From NCBI RefSeq assembly GCF_003860345.1, contig NZ_CP034179.1, positions 1,054,001-1,118,000 of the forward strand: 64,000 nt of DNA. The letters are read 5' to 3'. Positions within the stretch are counted from its first letter, which is position 1. Each line of letters starts with the position of its first letter. The notes under the pieces are model-generated. The model was not told the DNA's origin. It searched no databases and worked only from the letters and a program-made list of their open reading frames with translations. The position numbers and the translations under genes were made by a program. This document shows positions 26,549 through 35,087 of this stretch, in pieces. Source of the stretch: Caenibius tardaugens NBRC 16725 (GTDB lineage: Bacteria > Pseudomonadota > Alphaproteobacteria > Sphingomonadales > Sphingomonadaceae).

Positions 26549-27301
26549 TTACCAGGCTGCCTGCGGATGGGCGCGCGGCAGGACCTGCATGATGGCGAGC
26601 AGGGTCGACAGGTGTTCGCTGTGGCGTCCACTTCGCCCGCCCATAATCGGCCAGACCTTGCCCGGAACGTCCAGCCCGGCGCGGCCCAGCACTGTGGCCA
26701 CAATGTCGCCGAAGGCCGGGCGCAAGGCCTGACGCAAAGGCACCAGTCCACGCTCCGCGCAGGCCACCCAATCCGCATCATCGAGAAACAGATCATCGAC
26801 AAAACGCCAGTGCCAGGCCAACGCATCGCGCATGCGGGCGTTGCTTTCCTCCGTCCCGTCGCCCAGCCGCACCACCCAATCAGCCGCGTATTCGGCATGA
26901 TAGCGCAGTTCCTTGGCCGCTTTCGCCGCGATTTCGGACAGGCGCCTGTCGGACGAATGGACCAGCTCCTCGAACAGGGCTGCAGCGTAAGTCGCATAAA
27001 AGAAATGTCGCACGATGGTCTGCGCGAAGTCGCCGTTCGGTTGTTCGGCTAAAAGGCAATTGCGGAACGCTTCGGCACTGCGGTGGAAGGCCAGCCGATC
27101 AGCATCGCGGCCCGCCCCCTCCACCACACCGGCGTAGTCGAGCAGCAAGGTTGCCTGACCGATCAGGTCGAGCGCGAGGTTCGAAAGGCTGAGATCGACT
27201 TCAATGGTCGGGGCATGGCCACACCATTCGCAAAGACGCTGGCCTAGGATCAGGCTGTCGTCGCCAAGTTGCGTTAACACGCCAAACAGGGGGGCATCCA
27301 T
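26549..27301 (-). CDS. paaC: Phenylacetyl-CoA epoxidase structural subunit PaaC
   Basis: A 250-residue helical ferritin-like protein, the non-catalytic partner of PaaA in the phenylacetyl-CoA 1,2-epoxidase. Recognisable segments include L-G-D-D-S-L-I-L-G-Q-R-L-C-E-W-C-G-H-A-P, A-L-D-L-I-G-Q-A and K-E-L-R-Y-H-A-E-Y-A-A-D-W-V-V-R-L-G-D-G-T. The ATG at 27301 follows GAGG with good spacing; a GTG at 27313 overlapping the paaB stop is the alternative. Next gene paaD starts after six bases. Confidence 0.95.
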   Translation of the reverse strand: MDAPLFGVLTQLGDDSLILGQRLCEWCGHAPTIEVDLSLSNLALDLIGQATLLLDYAGVVEGAGRDADRLAFHRSAEAFRNCLLAEQPNGDFAQTIVRHFFYATYAAALFEELVHSSDRRLSEIAAKAAKELRYHAEYAADWVVRLGDGTEESNARMRDALAWHWRFVDDLFLDDADWVACAERGLVPLRQALRPAFGDIVATVLGRAGLDVPGKVWPIMGGRSGRHSEHLSTLLAIMQVLPRAHPQAAW

Positions 27302-27309
27302 CGTTTGCC

Positions 27310-27591
27310 TCACATGTGATCTACGGCTGCGGGGAGCACGTAAAAGGTTGGATGGCGATAGATCTTGCTGGCCGCCGGCTCGAACAGTTCCGCGTCCTTG
27401 CCCGGGTCGGAAGCGACGATATCTCCCGACCGCACGACCCAGATACTCACCCCTTCGAGACGGCGCGTATAGGTATCGCGGGCATGGCGCAGCGCCATTT
27501 CCGCATCGGGTGCATGGACAGAACCGGCGTGGCGATGATCAAGCCCGCCACGGGCACGCACGAAAACTTCCCAGAGTGGCCAGTCTTTCAT
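27310..27591 (-). CDS. paaB: Phenylacetyl-CoA epoxidase subunit PaaB
   Basis: A 93-residue subunit bridging the PaaAC heterodimers. It has the near-invariant start W-P-L-W-E-V-F-V-R-[AS]-x-x-G-L-x-H-x-H-x-G-S-V-H-A and A-L-x-x-A-R-D-T-Y-T-R-R. The open frame extends to 27954 but the ATG at 27591 (after GAGGATCGA) gives the canonical N-terminus. It lies 16 bases after paaA and ends just before paaC. Confidence 0.96.
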   Translation of the reverse strand: MKDWPLWEVFVRARGGLDHRHAGSVHAPDAEMALRHARDTYTRRLEGVSIWVVRSGDIVASDPGKDAELFEPAASKIYRHPTFYVLPAAVDHM

Positions 27592-27607
27592 TCGATCCTC
27601 CAAGCTT

Positions 27608-28594
27608 TCAGGCAGCAGCAAGCGCGGCGCGCTTGGCCTCATGGGCAGTGGCGGCATCGCGCACCCAGGCACCTTCGTCCCAGGCGGCACGGCGCGCTGT
27701 GATCCGTTCGCGCGCGGTGGGGCCTTCGCCGCGCACGGCGGCGTAGAATTCGTCCCACTGGATCGCGCCAAAATCGTAATGCCCGCCTTCCTCATTCCAC
27801 CGCAGATCCGGATCGGGAATGGCGAGACCAAGCAGTTCAGCCTGCGGCACCGTGGCATCGACGAACTTTTGACGCAGTTCGTCATTCGTCTCGCGCTTGA
27901 TCCGCCAGCGGATCGATTGGGCGCTGTTGGGCGAATTGTCATCGGGTGGCCCAAACATCATGAGCGCGGGCCACCACCAGCGGTTGAGCGCATCCTGGGC
28001 CATGGCCTTCTGTTCCGGGAGGCCGTTCACCAGAGCGAGCAACAGATCGTAGCCCTGACGCTGGTGGAAACTCTCTTCCTTGCAAACGCGCACCATGGCG
28101 CGCGCATAGGGACCATAGGAGGTGCGCTGTAGCGGCACCTGGTTCATGATCGCCGCGCCATCCACCAGCCACCCGATCGCACCGATATCCGCCCAGTTAA
28201 GCGTCGGATAGTTGAAAATCGTCGAATACTTGGCCCGGCCAGAATGCAGCGCGTCAATCATGTCCTCGCGCGACGTGCCCAGCGTTTCCGCCGCGCAGTA
28301 AAGATAGAGACCATGCCCGCCCTCGTCCTGCACTTTGGCGAGGAGGATCGCCTTGCGCTTCAGACTGGGCGCACGGGTCAGCCAGTTGCCCTCAGGCAGC
28401 ATCCCCACGATCTCGCTATGCGCGTGTTGCGAAATCTGGCGCACCAGCGTGCGGCGATAAGCCTCCGGCATCCAGTCGTTCGGTTCGATGAATTCATCGG
28501 CAGCCACGCGCGCTTCGAAGGCGGCAAGAAGCCCGGCATCCTCGATGGTCACCGGCGGGTTCGCCGCGCTCTTGTCCAGTTCGGTCGTGTACAT
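27608..28594 (-). CDS. paaA: Phenylacetyl-CoA 1,2-epoxidase catalytic subunit PaaA
   Basis: A 328-residue di-iron ferritin-like protein, the oxygenase that turns phenylacetyl-CoA into its ring-1,2-epoxide. Metal-binding E-x-x-H type segments are seen in [13 protein letters not shown] and [12 protein letters not shown]. The ATG at 28594 follows GAAAGGGAA and gives the family start; the frame extends to 28621. First gene of the minus-strand paaABCDE-F unit. The region just upstream holds the palindromic operator candidate at 28621-28664. Confidence 0.96.
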   Translation of the reverse strand: MYTTELDKSAANPPVTIEDAGLLAAFEARVAADEFIEPNDWMPEAYRRTLVRQISQHAHSEIVGMLPEGNWLTRAPSLKRKAILLAKVQDEGGHGLYLYCAAETLGTSREDMIDALHSGRAKYSTIFNYPTLNWADIGAIGWLVDGAAIMNQVPLQRTSYGPYARAMVRVCKEESFHQRQGYDLLLALVNGLPEQKAMAQDALNRWWWPALMMFGPPDDNSPNSAQSIRWRIKRETNDELRQKFVDATVPQAELLGLAIPDPDLRWNEEGGHYDFGAIQWDEFYAAVRGEGPTARERITARRAAWDEGAWVRDAATAHEAKRAALAAA

Positions 28595-28620
28595 GGGCGA
28601 TTCCCTTTCTGGTTTCATCA

Positions 28621-28664
28621 ATCTCTATATTTAATCGACCGGTCGGTCAATTAAATATAGAGAT
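28621..28664. promoter_or_regulatory. 44-bp palindromic element upstream of paaA, probable PaaR operator
   Basis: Arms ATCTCTATATTTAAT (28621-28635) and ATTAAATATAGAGAT (28650-28664) are perfect inverted repeats around CGACCGGTCGGTCA (28636-28649), itself partly symmetrical (GACCGGTC). A related site is at 31846-31862 between paaH and paaG. From memory, TetR-type PaaR operators in beta-proteobacteria have an ACCGACCGGTCGGT-like core, which this matches well. It sits 27 bases upstream of the paaA start. Confidence 0.65.
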
Positions 28665-29867
28665 GCTTTCAGATGCGCTCGATCGCGAGCGCAATGCCCT
28701 GCCCCACGCCAATGCACATGGTGCACAGGGCACGACCCCCCCGGAATTGACCAGTTCCTGCGCAGCCGACATCACCAGACGAGCGCCCGACGCGCCGAGC
28801 GGGTGGCCCAGCGCAATCGCGCCCCCGTTCGGGTTCACATGCGCCGCATCGTCCGGCAGACCGAGCTGACGCAGCACGGCAAGACCCTGTGCCGCAAAGG
28901 CTTCGTTAAGCTCGATCACATCCATGTCACCGATCCCCAGACCCAACCGTTCGAGCAATTTCAGGCTCGCCGGTGCCGGGCCGATCCCCATGATCCGCGG
29001 GGCGACCCCGGCAACCGCGCATCCAAGTACGCGGGCGCGGGGAACCAGATCGTAACGTTCGACCGCGAGGGCGCTGGCAAGGATGATCGCCGCTGCGCCA
29101 TCGTTTACCCCGCTCGCATTCCCTGCCGTCACCGTTCCGTCGGGCCGGACAATCGGGCGCAGCCCGGCAAGCGCCTCGACCGTCGTTTCCCGGGGATGCT
29201 CGTCGCGATCCACCACCAGAGGGTTGCCCTTGCGTCGCGGGACCGTGACAGGCACGATTTCCTGCGCGAACCGGCCATTGGCCTGGGCGGCAGCGGCACG
29301 GCGCTGGCTTTCCAGCGCGAACCTGTCCTGATCTTCGCGACGGATGGCGAAATCCCCGGCAACGTTTTCCGCCGTCTCGGGCATCGAATCGATGCCAAAT
29401 TCCGCTTTCAGGCGGGCGTTGACAAACCGCCATCCGATAGTCGTGTCATAGATCGCATGGTTGCGGGAAAAGGCCGCGTCGGCCTTGGGCATCACGAAAG
29501 GCGCCCGCGTCATCGATTCGACCCCACCCGCAATGATCAGGTCGGCATCGCCCGCCCGGATCGCGCGCGCCGCCATCGCGACCGCGTCCATGCCCGAACC
29601 GCAGAGGCGATTGATCGTGGTGCCGGGCGTCGCATCGCCCAGTCCGGCAAGCAGCCCGGCCATTCGCGCCACGTTGCGATTATCCTCACCCGCCTGATTG
29701 GCGCAGCCGAAGATCATGTCGTCAATCGCGCCGACTATCGCGGGATTGCGGTCCCGCAGCGCAGCCAGCGGTACGGCCGCAAGATCGTCCGCCCGCACTT
29801 CGGCAAGCGCACCGCCATAACGGCCGATCGGCGTACGGACGGCATCGCAAATGAAAGCTTCGTTCAT
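28647..29867 (-). CDS. paaJ: 3-oxoadipyl-CoA thiolase PaaJ with C-terminal frameshift
   Basis: A thiolase cleaving 3-oxoadipyl-CoA, and probably 3-oxo-5,6-dehydrosuberyl-CoA, in the last paa step. Nucleophile Cys89 (N-R-L-C-G-S-G) and the late N-E-A-F-A and G-H-P-L-G-A-S-G-A motifs are present. As written, the last about 30 residues are wrong: after N-S-G-G the frame departs from the family. One extra G in the run at 28736-28742 would restore [21 protein letters not shown] and a stop at 28669, including the C-terminal catalytic Cys. So the gene is either mutated or carries a homopolymer-length error. It lies 28 bases after paaI. Confidence 0.85.
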   Translation of the reverse strand: MNEAFICDAVRTPIGRYGGALAEVRADDLAAVPLAALRDRNPAIVGAIDDMIFGCANQAGEDNRNVARMAGLLAGLGDATPGTTINRLCGSGMDAVAMAARAIRAGDADLIIAGGVESMTRAPFVMPKADAAFSRNHAIYDTTIGWRFVNARLKAEFGIDSMPETAENVAGDFAIRREDQDRFALESQRRAAAAQANGRFAQEIVPVTVPRRKGNPLVVDRDEHPRETTVEALAGLRPIVRPDGTVTAGNASGVNDGAAAIILASALAVERYDLVPRARVLGCAVAGVAPRIMGIGPAPASLKLLERLGLGIGDMDVIELNEAFAAQGLAVLRQLGLPDDAAHVNPNGGAIALGHPLGASGARLVMSAAQELVNSGGVVPCAPCALAWGRALRSRSSASESISIFN

Positions 29868-29895
29868 GGTCTTGTCCCGAATGGATGGCAGATTG

Positions 29896-30327
29896 TCAGG
29901 GCAGTTCGATCACCGCGCCGCCAATGCTGCGCGACTGCCCGTGGAAATGCGCGATAGCGCGTTGGTCATCGCGCGTGCGTATCTGCACGCTGTAGACCCC
30001 GCTGCGTCCGCTGACGGATTCCTCCCGCGCCTCGGCAATCAAGGTTTCCCCGATCCCCGCCGGGGCGAGAAACACGATCGAGGCGCCTTGCGCGACCGTG
30101 GCGATATTCCGGCTGTTGCAGGCGTAGGCGAACGCGGTATCCGCCAGCGCGAAAATCATCCCCCCGTGGATAGTCCCATGCCCGTTCGTCATGTCGGGCC
30201 TGATTTTCATCGCAACTGAGGCATACCCTTCACGCGCATCGAGAATTGCAATGCCCCAGGCCCGACCCGTCCCTTCCTGATCGTAGAGGCGCTGCGCAAC
30301 ACGCAAGGCGAGCGTATCGTCAATCAT
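29896..30327 (-). CDS. paaI: Phenylacetate-pathway thioesterase PaaI
   Basis: A 143-residue hot-dog-fold acyl-CoA thioesterase. The [14 protein letters not shown] motif (about residues 54-67) is the PaaI signature. PaaI is thought to rescue CoA from dead-end ring-hydroxylated intermediates. The ATG at 30327 overlaps the paaH stop (ATGA), indicating coupled translation; the frame extends further up, inside paaH, and is not used. Confidence 0.94.
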   Translation of the reverse strand: MIDDTLALRVAQRLYDQEGTGRAWGIAILDAREGYASVAMKIRPDMTNGHGTIHGGMIFALADTAFAYACNSRNIATVAQGASIVFLAPAGIGETLIAEAREESVSGRSGVYSVQIRTRDDQRAIAHFHGQSRSIGGAVIELP

Positions 30328-31802
30328 GCGACGTCCCTCAGCAGAGCGAAACCGGCAGATGGCGCATAGATGGCATCGTCCGACCCTCTGGCGATATGGA
30401 CGAGAGCCTGCTCGACCGTGTCCACGCCATGGCGCATCGTCCAGTCGCACGGCCCTTCGGGATGATTGGCGCCCAAACGCATGGCGGCATCGATATGCGC
30501 GATGCTCGCGACATCCTCAGCCAGAGCGTCTGCCGCCGCGTTCGCCAATTGCGCGAGCGAGCGCAGGACGATCTGCCCCGGCCGGTCGGGCACGGTATGA
30601 ACGGTAACGCCAAGCCGGGCGCCCAGCATGGCAGCCACCGCATATCCGGCGGGCGTACGGACAGTCACGCCGATCGCATTGGCCGTGATCCAGTCTCGCA
30701 CGATGTCGAGCAACACGTCGACATCCTCGCGTTCGGCCAGTGTCCGCCCATCGCCGATGGCAAGCCGCAAGCTATTGATCGACAGGTATCCCGATGGCAG
30801 TTCATCCACCCGCGCAACCAGACAACCCGCTTCCCGCAAACGATCGAGCAACGGCTCCAGCGCCCCGCAATCGGCCGCGGCCTGCACCGTTTCCAGGGGA
30901 TGCTGGCGCTCCGCTTCCGCCGCAACCGGGCGCGGCGACACATAGTCATAGAGCCCTCGCCCACTCTTACGCCCCAGCAGCCCGTTCTCTACCAGTTCTG
31001 CCTGCTCCGGGCTGGGCCGGAAACGCGCCAGCCCCTGCCGTTCGGAATGGATTGACCGGGCCACCGCGTAATTGATGTCGTGCCCTATGAGGTCAGCGAG
31101 TGCCAAGGGCCCCATCCGAAAACCGCCAGCCCCCGTCATCAGGGCATCTATCGTCTCGGGCTCTATACCCTCGCCAAGCGCGGCGAACGCTTCCCCATAG
31201 TAAGGTCTGGCAACATTGTTGACAATGAAGCCCGGCACATCCCGCGCCACGACCGGCACCTTGCGCCACGCCTCAACAAGGCGCACCAGCATTTCGACCG
31301 TTGCCGGACTGGTCGTCGGGGCCGGAATGATCTCGACCAGTTTCATCGCTGGCACCGGATTAAAGAAATGGAGGCCCGCAAACCGGGCCGAATCTGCACA
31401 GTGATGCGCCAAGGCGTTGACCGACAATGACGAAGTGTTGCTGGCAAAGATCGTGCGCGGGCCCATCTGCGCCGACACTGTGCGTACAAGATCTGCCTTT
31501 GCATCGGCATCTTCGACGATCGCCTCGATGATGATCGTTGCCGCATCCGCCCCGATCGGCGTCCCGGCATAACGGATGCGAGCCTCGAGCGAGGTACGCT
31601 CCGCCGAATCCAGCAGCCCGCGCTTTTCCGCTGCTCCCGCCATCTCCGCAACAAGCATGCGCCCCCGTTCGAGGCCAGCTGGCAATGCATCCACCAACAC
31701 CACACGATGCCCATTCTGCGCAGCGACAAAGGCGATGCCCGCACCCATCGTGCCGGCACCGACAACCATTACCTCTTCACGATCAGAATTCCTGTCTCTC
31801 AT
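30324..31802 (-). CDS. paaH: 3-hydroxyadipyl-CoA dehydrogenase PaaH
   Basis: A 492-residue 3-hydroxyacyl-CoA dehydrogenase oxidising 3-hydroxyadipyl-CoA. The N-terminal NAD motif V-V-G-A-G-T-M-G-A-G-I-A (about residues 13-24), the catalytic F-A-S-N-T-S-S-L-S region and H-F-F-N-P-V-P are clear, and a second C-terminal hydroxyacyl-DH domain follows, giving the two-domain length of PaaH. It is first in the paaH-I-J unit and diverges from paaG; the 90 bases between hold an operator-like site. Confidence 0.94.
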   Translation of the reverse strand: MRDRNSDREEVMVVGAGTMGAGIAFVAAQNGHRVVLVDALPAGLERGRMLVAEMAGAAEKRGLLDSAERTSLEARIRYAGTPIGADAATIIIEAIVEDADAKADLVRTVSAQMGPRTIFASNTSSLSVNALAHHCADSARFAGLHFFNPVPAMKLVEIIPAPTTSPATVEMLVRLVEAWRKVPVVARDVPGFIVNNVARPYYGEAFAALGEGIEPETIDALMTGAGGFRMGPLALADLIGHDINYAVARSIHSERQGLARFRPSPEQAELVENGLLGRKSGRGLYDYVSPRPVAAEAERQHPLETVQAAADCGALEPLLDRLREAGCLVARVDELPSGYLSINSLRLAIGDGRTLAEREDVDVLLDIVRDWITANAIGVTVRTPAGYAVAAMLGARLGVTVHTVPDRPGQIVLRSLAQLANAAADALAEDVASIAHIDAAMRLGANHPEGPCDWTMRHGVDTVEQALVHIARGSDDAIYAPSAGFALLRDVA

Positions 31803-31845
31803 CCGTTCCGCTTAGCCCGACTTTTCGCGCTTGCCAATATTTGTC

Positions 31846-31862
31846 CGACCGGGCAGTTAATT
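31846..31862. promoter_or_regulatory. Second PaaR-type operator candidate (paaH/paaG divergent promoter)
   Basis: CGACCGGGCAGTTAATT here matches CGACCGGTCGGTCAATT at 28636-28652 in 14 of 17 positions and lies between the divergent paaH and paaG starts. Sharing between the two promoter regions of the locus suggests one regulator, the TetR protein at 23614-24216. Confidence 0.55.
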
Positions 31863-31892
31863 TATATGCGAATCAGCCTGCGGGAGTGGCGT

Positions 31893-32684
31893 GTGGAATA
31901 CGAGACCATTGGGCTTGGGATTGAGGACGGCGTGGGCAAGGTTACGCTCAACCGACCGGATCGACTGAACAGCTTCACCGTGCGTATGCATGAAGAGCTT
32001 GCGGATGCCCTGACGCGGATCGAAAATGATCCGGCAGTCCGGGCCGTCCTGCTTACCGGCACCGGTCGGGGGTTCTGCGCCGGGCAGGATCTTTCCGATC
32101 GCTCTGTCTCCCCCGGCGGCGAAGGCGTGGATCTGGGGGAGTCCGTCGAGCGTTACTATGCCCCCCTCGTCCGCCGACTGGCAACGATGCCACGCCCGGT
32201 GATCTGCGCCGTCAATGGCGTCGCCGCAGGGGCCGGGGCAAACATCGCATTGGCCTGCGACATTGTGATTGCCGCGCGCAGCGCCAAGTTCATCCAGTCG
32301 TTCGCGCATATCGGCCTGATCCCGGATTCCGGCGGCACGTGGGTGCTTCCCCGGCTGGCCGGACAAGCCCGGGCATTGGGCCTCGCGATGACCGGCGCCC
32401 CCCTGCACGCGGAAACAGCGGAACAATGGGGCGTGATCTGGAAATGCGTCGACGATGACGCCTTGGCAGACGAAGCGGCGGCCCTCGCGCGGCAGTTCGC
32501 GGCCGGTCCCACACGTGGACTGGTGGCAACCAAGATGGCCCTGCGCGAATCGTTCGGCCGATCACTGGACGAAGCACTCGCCATGGAACGCGATCTCATG
32601 CGCGAACTGGGCAGAAGCGCGGATTACCGGGAAGGTGTCTCCGCCTTCATGGAGAAACGCCGCCCCACCTTCACCGGCATATGA
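31893..32684 (+). CDS. paaG: Ring-1,2-epoxyphenylacetyl-CoA isomerase PaaG
   Basis: A 263-residue crotonase-fold isomerase converting the ring epoxide to oxepin-CoA. The start E-Y-E-T-I-G-L-G, the segment G-F-C-A-G-Q-D-L-S-D-R and the oxyanion region N-G-V-A-A-G-A-G-A-N-I-A are characteristic, with the conserved catalytic-Asp region I-P-D-S-G-G-T-W. GTG 31893 is preferred, with GGGAG at 31882-31886; ATG 31866 is alternative. Followed by paaZ after 30 bases. Confidence 0.92.
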   Translation: MEYETIGLGIEDGVGKVTLNRPDRLNSFTVRMHEELADALTRIENDPAVRAVLLTGTGRGFCAGQDLSDRSVSPGGEGVDLGESVERYYAPLVRRLATMPRPVICAVNGVAAGAGANIALACDIVIAARSAKFIQSFAHIGLIPDSGGTWVLPRLAGQARALGLAMTGAPLHAETAEQWGVIWKCVDDDALADEAAALARQFAAGPTRGLVATKMALRESFGRSLDEALAMERDLMRELGRSADYREGVSAFMEKRRPTFTGI

Positions 32685-32714
32685 ACCCCTTGCTTTAACT
32701 CGGACAGACTCAAC

Positions 32715-34742
32715 ATGACGACAAGACTTCAAAACTATTGCGCCGATGCTTGGATCGAAGGCAGCGGCTACGGCCAGCCGGTGATTTCCGCAATCGATGG
32801 TGCAATCGTCGCGGTGGCTGGCAGCGAAGGCCTCGATTTTACGGCAATGCTGGATCATGCCCGCAAGATCGGCGGGCCCGCCCTGCGCGCCCTGACCTTT
32901 CATCAACGCGCGGCGATGCTCAAGGCGTTGGGCCAGGCGATCCTTGCGCGCAAGGAAGAACTTTACGCGCTTTCTGCCGCGACCGGGGCAACCCGGGGCG
33001 ATAGCTGGATCGACATTGAAGGGGGGGCTGGCACGCTCTTCACCATGGCATCCAAAGGCCGCCGCGAATTGCCGGACGACGTGCTTTTCGCAGATGGCGA
33101 TCACGAACCCATCGGCAAGGCCGGCACTTTCATCGGGCAACACGTCTACACGTCGCTGCGCGGCGTTGCGCTGCACATCAATGCCTTCAATTTCCCGGTG
33201 TGGGGCATGTTGGAGAAGCTGGGTCCAACGCTCCTTGCAGGGGTTCCCGCAATTGTGAAGCCAGCCACGGCAACATCGCAAGTCGCCGCGCTTGCCGTCC
33301 GGATCATGATCGAGGCGAACGTCCTGCCCAAGGGCGCGCTGCAACTGATCGTCGGCGGGATTGGCGACACGTTCGACCACCTGACCTGTCAGGATGTCGT
33401 ATCCTTCACCGGATCGGCCGCGACCGCCATCAAACTCCAGTCACACCCGGTCATCGCACGGGAATCGGTGCGCTTCGTTGCCGAAAGGGATTCGATCAAC
33501 GCATCGGTGCTCGGACCCGACGCAACCGCGGACAGTCCCGAGTTCGACCTGTTCGTTAAAGAAGTCGTGCGGGAAATGACCGTAAAGGCGGGTCAGAAAT
33601 GCACGGCAATCCGCCGCGCCTTTGCCCCTCGCCCGTTGCTGGAAGCTGTCCAGACAGCACTTGTTGCGCGCCTTTCCCGCGTTGTCGTGGGCGATCCCGC
33701 AGTTGAAGGGGTAACGATGGGGGCGCTGGTCAGCCTGTCCCAGCGTGAAGACGTGCGGCAAAATGCGCGTGCCCTGGCGGGTGAATGCCAGTTGGTGTTC
33801 GGTACTATCGATCAGGTGGAGGCAAACGGCGATACCGCCCGCGGTGCGTACCAATCCCCCCTGCTCTTCCGAAACGACACCCCATGGGATGCCCGGGTCG
33901 TCCACGATATCGAGGCATTCGGGCCGGTGTGCACCCTGATGCCCTATAACGACCCGGCTGACGCGCTGGCGCTGGTCAATCGCGGGCAAGGCTCGCTTGC
34001 ACTCTCAGTCTTCACCCACGCACCGGATACCGTGCGGCAATTCGTGCTCGGCGCAGGGGCCTTCCACGGGCGCATCGTGTTCGTGGATCGGGATTGCGCA
34101 AAGGAATCGACCGGGCACGGATCGCCCTTGCCTATGCTTATCCACGGCGGACCGGGGCGCGCGGGCGGCGGCGAGGAAATGGGCGGCGTGCGCGGCGTGA
34201 AACATTACATGCAACGCACCGCCCTGCAGGGCCACCCGCGCAGCCTGAGCGCGGTGCTCGGCCAGTGGTTGCCCGGCGCACCGCAGCCGGACGCGGGTGT
34301 CCATCCATTCCGCAAATCGTTCGGTGAACTGGAAATCGGCGACACGCTCAAGACCGCATCGCGCAGAGTAACGCTTGAAGACATCGAACATTTCGCCGAT
34401 TTCACCGGCGATAACTTCTACGCGCACATGGACGAGATCGCCGCGGCGGCAAGCCCGATTTTCGGTGGCCGCGTTGCGCATGGCTATCTCATCTTGTCCT
34501 TTGCCGCCGGACTGTTCGTCGATCCGGCACCCGGGCCGGTTCTCGCCAATTTCGGGCTAGAACACTTGCGGTTCGTGAAACCGGTCAAACCGGGCGAAGC
34601 GATCAGCGTCGCTCTCACCGTGAAGGCAAAAACACCGCGTACGCCCGAAATGGGTGAAGTGCGCTGGGCAATTTCCGTCACCAACGACAGTGGCGAACTT
34701 GTTGCGGCTTACGACCTGCTGACAATGAATGCCCTGCAATAA
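32715..34742 (+). CDS. paaZ: Bifunctional oxepin-CoA hydrolase / semialdehyde dehydrogenase PaaZ
   Basis: A 675-residue fusion. The N-terminal about 520 residues are an aldehyde dehydrogenase with the active-site Cys in V-K-A-G-Q-K-C-T-A-I and Glu upstream; the C-terminal about 140 residues are a MaoC-type hydratase (D-F-T-G-D-N-F-Y-A-H-M-D ... F-G-G-R-V-A-H-G-Y). The protein opens oxepin-CoA and oxidises the resulting aldehyde to 3-oxo-5,6-dehydrosuberyl-CoA. Full-length with both parts intact. It is 30 bases after paaG and 16 before the EthD gene. Confidence 0.95.
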   Translation: MTTRLQNYCADAWIEGSGYGQPVISAIDGAIVAVAGSEGLDFTAMLDHARKIGGPALRALTFHQRAAMLKALGQAILARKEELYALSAATGATRGDSWIDIEGGAGTLFTMASKGRRELPDDVLFADGDHEPIGKAGTFIGQHVYTSLRGVALHINAFNFPVWGMLEKLGPTLLAGVPAIVKPATATSQVAALAVRIMIEANVLPKGALQLIVGGIGDTFDHLTCQDVVSFTGSAATAIKLQSHPVIARESVRFVAERDSINASVLGPDATADSPEFDLFVKEVVREMTVKAGQKCTAIRRAFAPRPLLEAVQTALVARLSRVVVGDPAVEGVTMGALVSLSQREDVRQNARALAGECQLVFGTIDQVEANGDTARGAYQSPLLFRNDTPWDARVVHDIEAFGPVCTLMPYNDPADALALVNRGQGSLALSVFTHAPDTVRQFVLGAGAFHGRIVFVDRDCAKESTGHGSPLPMLIHGGPGRAGGGEEMGGVRGVKHYMQRTALQGHPRSLSAVLGQWLPGAPQPDAGVHPFRKSFGELEIGDTLKTASRRVTLEDIEHFADFTGDNFYAHMDEIAAAASPIFGGRVAHGYLILSFAAGLFVDPAPGPVLANFGLEHLRFVKPVKPGEAISVALTVKAKTPRTPEMGEVRWAISVTNDSGELVAAYDLLTMNALQ

Positions 34743-34758
34743 AGACAAGGATGATACG

Positions 34759-35058
34759 ATGACCATCAAACTCATGGCGATCTACGCAACGCCCGACGAT
34801 ACCGCTGCCTTCGAACAGCATTATGAAACCGTACACACACCGCTGGTCGAAAAGATTCCCGGCCTCGCGTCCCTGAAAATCACACGCAGCCGGCAACGGC
34901 TGATGGGCGATCGCGACATCTATCTGGTGGCCGAGATGGCGTTCCGGGATCAGGCGACATTCGACCGGGCGATGGCATCGGATGAAAACAATGCAGCGGG
35001 CCGGGATCTCGCCAACTTTGCCAAGGGCAAAGTCACGCTTCTGATCGCGGAAGACTGA
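34759..35058 (+). CDS. EthD-family protein
   Basis: A 99-residue ferredoxin-like-fold protein of the EthD family (dimeric alpha+beta barrel). The Y-E-T-V-H-T-P-L-V-E-K-I-P-G-L segment (about residues 25-39) is the family hallmark. ATG 34759 follows AAGGATG. It is coupled to paaZ in position, but EthD proteins are only known to be required for some catabolic pathways, with no defined reaction. Confidence 0.85.
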   Translation: MTIKLMAIYATPDDTAAFEQHYETVHTPLVEKIPGLASLKITRSRQRLMGDRDIYLVAEMAFRDQATFDRAMASDENNAAGRDLANFAKGKVTLLIAED

Positions 35059-35087
35059 AATCCGCTATTCCCAAAATCCGTGGTGGC

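Noticed and set aside
28621-28664. Palindrome before paaA as an intrinsic terminator of paaJ
   Set aside because: Arms are AT-rich, there is no T-run after a GC stem, the core matches a second promoter-region site, and it sits directly upstream of paaA.
28803-29957. 384-residue plus-strand frame opposite paaJ
   Set aside because: Antisense shadow of paaJ; Arg/His-rich and without a ribosome site.
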